Of a stretch of 64,000 bases of DNA, positions 62,620 through 64,000 are shown piece after piece (the first letter of the stretch is position 1; each line of letters begins with the position of its first letter). The DNA is from Paludibacterium purpuratum (GTDB lineage: Bacteria; Pseudomonadota; Gammaproteobacteria; Burkholderiales; Chromobacteriaceae), in contig NZ_SNZP01000009.1 of the NCBI RefSeq assembly GCF_004363805.1, forward strand, positions 62,001-126,000, in the 5' to 3' direction. Position numbers and translations under genes: made by a program. The notes under the pieces were generated by a model, which saw only the letters and a program-made list of their open reading frames with translations, had not been told where the DNA came from and did no database searches.

Positions 62620-63180
62620 ATGTTTGCGATCAACGAGCAATTCAGCAAGCTTTCCAGCAACGGTTTCGAGAATATTCTGCGCCTGGCGCAAATCTCGCTC
62701 GACAGCGGCGAGCGACTCATCAAGCAACAATTCGAACTCTCCAAGCAGGCCCTGGAGGACAACGTCCAGATCGCTCAGGAGCTGGCCGGCATCAGCGACC
62801 CGCAACAAGCGCTCAACCACATCAACAAGGTATTCAGCCAATCTTTCGAGAAGGCGGTTCAGAATTCGCGCGGTCTATACGACATCGTGTCGCAAACCCA
62901 GACCGAGCTGAGCGCGCTGACGGAGGATAGCCTCGGCCGTATCAACAAGTCGCTGCTCTCCTCGCTCGATACGCTGTCGCAGCACAGCCCGGCAGGCTCC
63001 GATGCCGCAGTCAACGCCATCAAGTCGTCGTTCGCCGCCGCCACGGCCACGATCAGTAGCCTGACCCGCGCCGCCCAACAGGTGGCCGAGTTCGCCGACA
63101 CCAGCGTCAAGGCCGCTTCCAGCGCAACCGCCGACGCCGCCAAGGCACCGACCAAGCGTAGCGCAGCCTCCCAGGCTTGA
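62620..63180 (+). CDS. phaP: Phasin (PHB granule-associated protein)
   Basis: 186 aa; the start at 62620 (MFAINEQFSK) follows CGAGGG. It is amphipathic helical with the phasin-2 pattern (FENILRLAQISLDSGERLIKQQFELSKQALEDNVQIAQELAGISDPQQALN). It ends in an Ala/Lys-rich tail (SATADAAKAPTKRSAASQA) that resembles a histone-H1-like or granule-binding extension. It coats polyhydroxybutyrate granules. Facing phaR, it is very probably repressed by it. Confidence 0.93.
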   Translation: MFAINEQFSKLSSNGFENILRLAQISLDSGERLIKQQFELSKQALEDNVQIAQELAGISDPQQALNHINKVFSQSFEKAVQNSRGLYDIVSQTQTELSALTEDSLGRINKSLLSSLDTLSQHSPAGSDAAVNAIKSSFAAATATISSLTRAAQQVAEFADTSVKAASSATADAAKAPTKRSAASQA

Positions 63181-63197
63181 TTTACCCGTCGCCTCCG

Positions 63198-63226
63198 AAA
63201 TGGCCGCCCCAAGGCGGCCATTTTTG
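63198..63226 (+). terminator. Terminator of the phasin gene
   Basis: Stem AAATGGCCGCC/GGCGGCCATTT with CCAA loop and TTTTT, 18 bases after the stop. Confidence 0.9.
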
Positions 63227-63324
63227 TTGCCGGTCTGGCCTCGCGCCACAGGAAGTGCATGCAAGCCCCGGCAGAGAGGTTTACAATCCGGGGTTTTGAA
63301 CCCCCTCCCTTCATGGTTCAGCGC

Positions 63325-64000
63325 ATGCAAATCAGCCACAACTTCGATGCCGGCAGTATCGAGATCGTCTCCGCCGACCAGTTCGAAAACATCCAACTGC
63401 GCATCCGTCCGGACAATGCCGCGCATTTCGCCCAGTGGTTCTACTTCCGCCTGCAAGGTGCGGCTTACCAGCATTGCACGATCAAATTCCTCAATGCCGG
63501 CGAGTGCGCCTATCCGAAAGGCTGGGCCGATTACCAACCGATGGCATCCTACGATCGCGTCAACTGGTTCCGCGTGGCCGCCGAATTCGATGGCGAGGTG
63601 ATGACCATCGATCATGTCCCGCTGGCCAACAGCATTTATTACGCCTATTTCGAACCGTACTCGTATGAGCAGCACCTGAACCTGGTCGGCCAGGCGCAAG
63701 GTTCGGGCCTATGCCAAGTATCGTGCCTGGGCGCTACCGTCGAAGGGCGCGACATGGATCTGCTGACCATCGGTCACGAAGTCGAGTCCGATCTCAAGGT
63801 ATGGATCATCGCGCGTCAGCACCCGGGCGAAACCATGGCCGAGTGGTTCGTCGAAGGCCTGCTCAATCGCCTACTGGATCCACAAGACCCGACCTCGCGC
63901 GCCCTGCTCGATCGCGCCACCTTCTACGTGGTGCCGAACATGAACCCGGATGGCGCGATCCGTGGCAACCTGCGCACCAATGCCGCCGGCGCCAACCTGA
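63325..64000 (+). CDS. M14-family zinc carboxypeptidase (partial, runs off the window)
   Basis: At least 225 aa are in the window from MQISHNFDAGSIEIVSADQF; an ATG at 63313 is an alternative, and neither has a clear ribosome site. The N-terminal beta domain (residues 1-125) is followed by the peptidase domain with the zinc-ligand motif IIARQHPGETMAEWFVEGLLNRLL and VPNMNPDGAIRGNLRTNAAGAN. This matches bacterial cytosolic carboxypeptidase-like (M14-type) proteins. Its substrate is unknown. The second half and catalytic Glu lie beyond the window. Confidence 0.88.
   Translation, partial: MQISHNFDAGSIEIVSADQFENIQLRIRPDNAAHFAQWFYFRLQGAAYQHCTIKFLNAGECAYPKGWADYQPMASYDRVNWFRVAAEFDGEVMTIDHVPLANSIYYAYFEPYSYEQHLNLVGQAQGSGLCQVSCLGATVEGRDMDLLTIGHEVESDLKVWIIARQHPGETMAEWFVEGLLNRLLDPQDPTSRALLDRATFYVVPNMNPDGAIRGNLRTNAAGANL

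Overview
The window is chromosomal DNA from a GC-rich Gram-negative bacterium. The gene families and the conserved block nadE-lolA-rarA-serS, followed by phaR/phasin and a tRNA-Ser gene, suggest a betaproteobacterium, probably of the Neisseriales/Chromobacteriaceae type. This placement is inferred from gene content; no database search was possible.

Layout. (1) 1-1.4 kb, minus strand: the edge of an exopolysaccharide locus with an EpsL-like outer-membrane barrel and a 66-aa protein with a PEP-CTERM-like tail. (2) 2-4.7 kb: a MATE exporter and a ChrA chromate transporter. (3) 4.7-16.5 kb: a copper/silver island. It holds two copK genes, a multicopper oxidase, cusCBA, a cusRS-type two-component system, Met-rich periplasmic proteins and a YHS-domain protein. 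CusR-type boxes (T[GT]ACA-N4-TGT[AC]A) lie before cusC/cusR and the second copK, with a weaker one before the first copK. (4) 16.6-21.9 kb: speF-potE (ornithine decarboxylase and putrescine/ornithine antiporter), with a consensus sigma-54 promoter and a divergent PAS-AAA-Fis activator. (5) 22.4-23.7 kb: one polypeptide made of three RidA domains. (6) 24-38.9 kb: an aldo/keto reductase, an RND tripartite pump with a divergent TetR, a diguanylate cyclase, and an OMF-EmrA-EmrB pump. The last is controlled by two translationally coupled TetR genes, with clear palindromic operators; a third TetR follows emrB.

(7) 39-48.5 kb: a TetR-controlled catabolic operon of flavin hydroxylase, extradiol dioxygenase, FAH-family hydrolase and acyl-CoA ligase. 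Next come a Ser/Thr/Ala-rich protein whose promoter carries the same 13-bp element as the operon, another TetR, and a FadL-type channel. Together these look like uptake and meta-cleavage of a hydrophobic phenolic compound, ending in CoA activation of the released acid. (8) 48.5-53.8 kb: an unstable region with a TetR fragment, a GAF-GGDEF protein, and an AT-rich OafA-type acyltransferase lying exactly between two inverted remnants of an IS3-like element. The right remnant is joined to a deleted RidA pseudogene. (9) 54-64 kb: conserved housekeeping genes (tRNA-Ser, nadE, lolA, rarA, serS), a CBS-PAS-GGDEF-EAL protein, phaR, a phasin, and the start of an M14 carboxypeptidase.

The most noteworthy items are the triple RidA protein with its decayed second copy, the IS-bracketed acyltransferase, the shared operators that define small local regulons (CusR, the tandem TetR pair, the catabolic TetR), and the unusual ring-cleavage plus acyl-CoA ligase operon.
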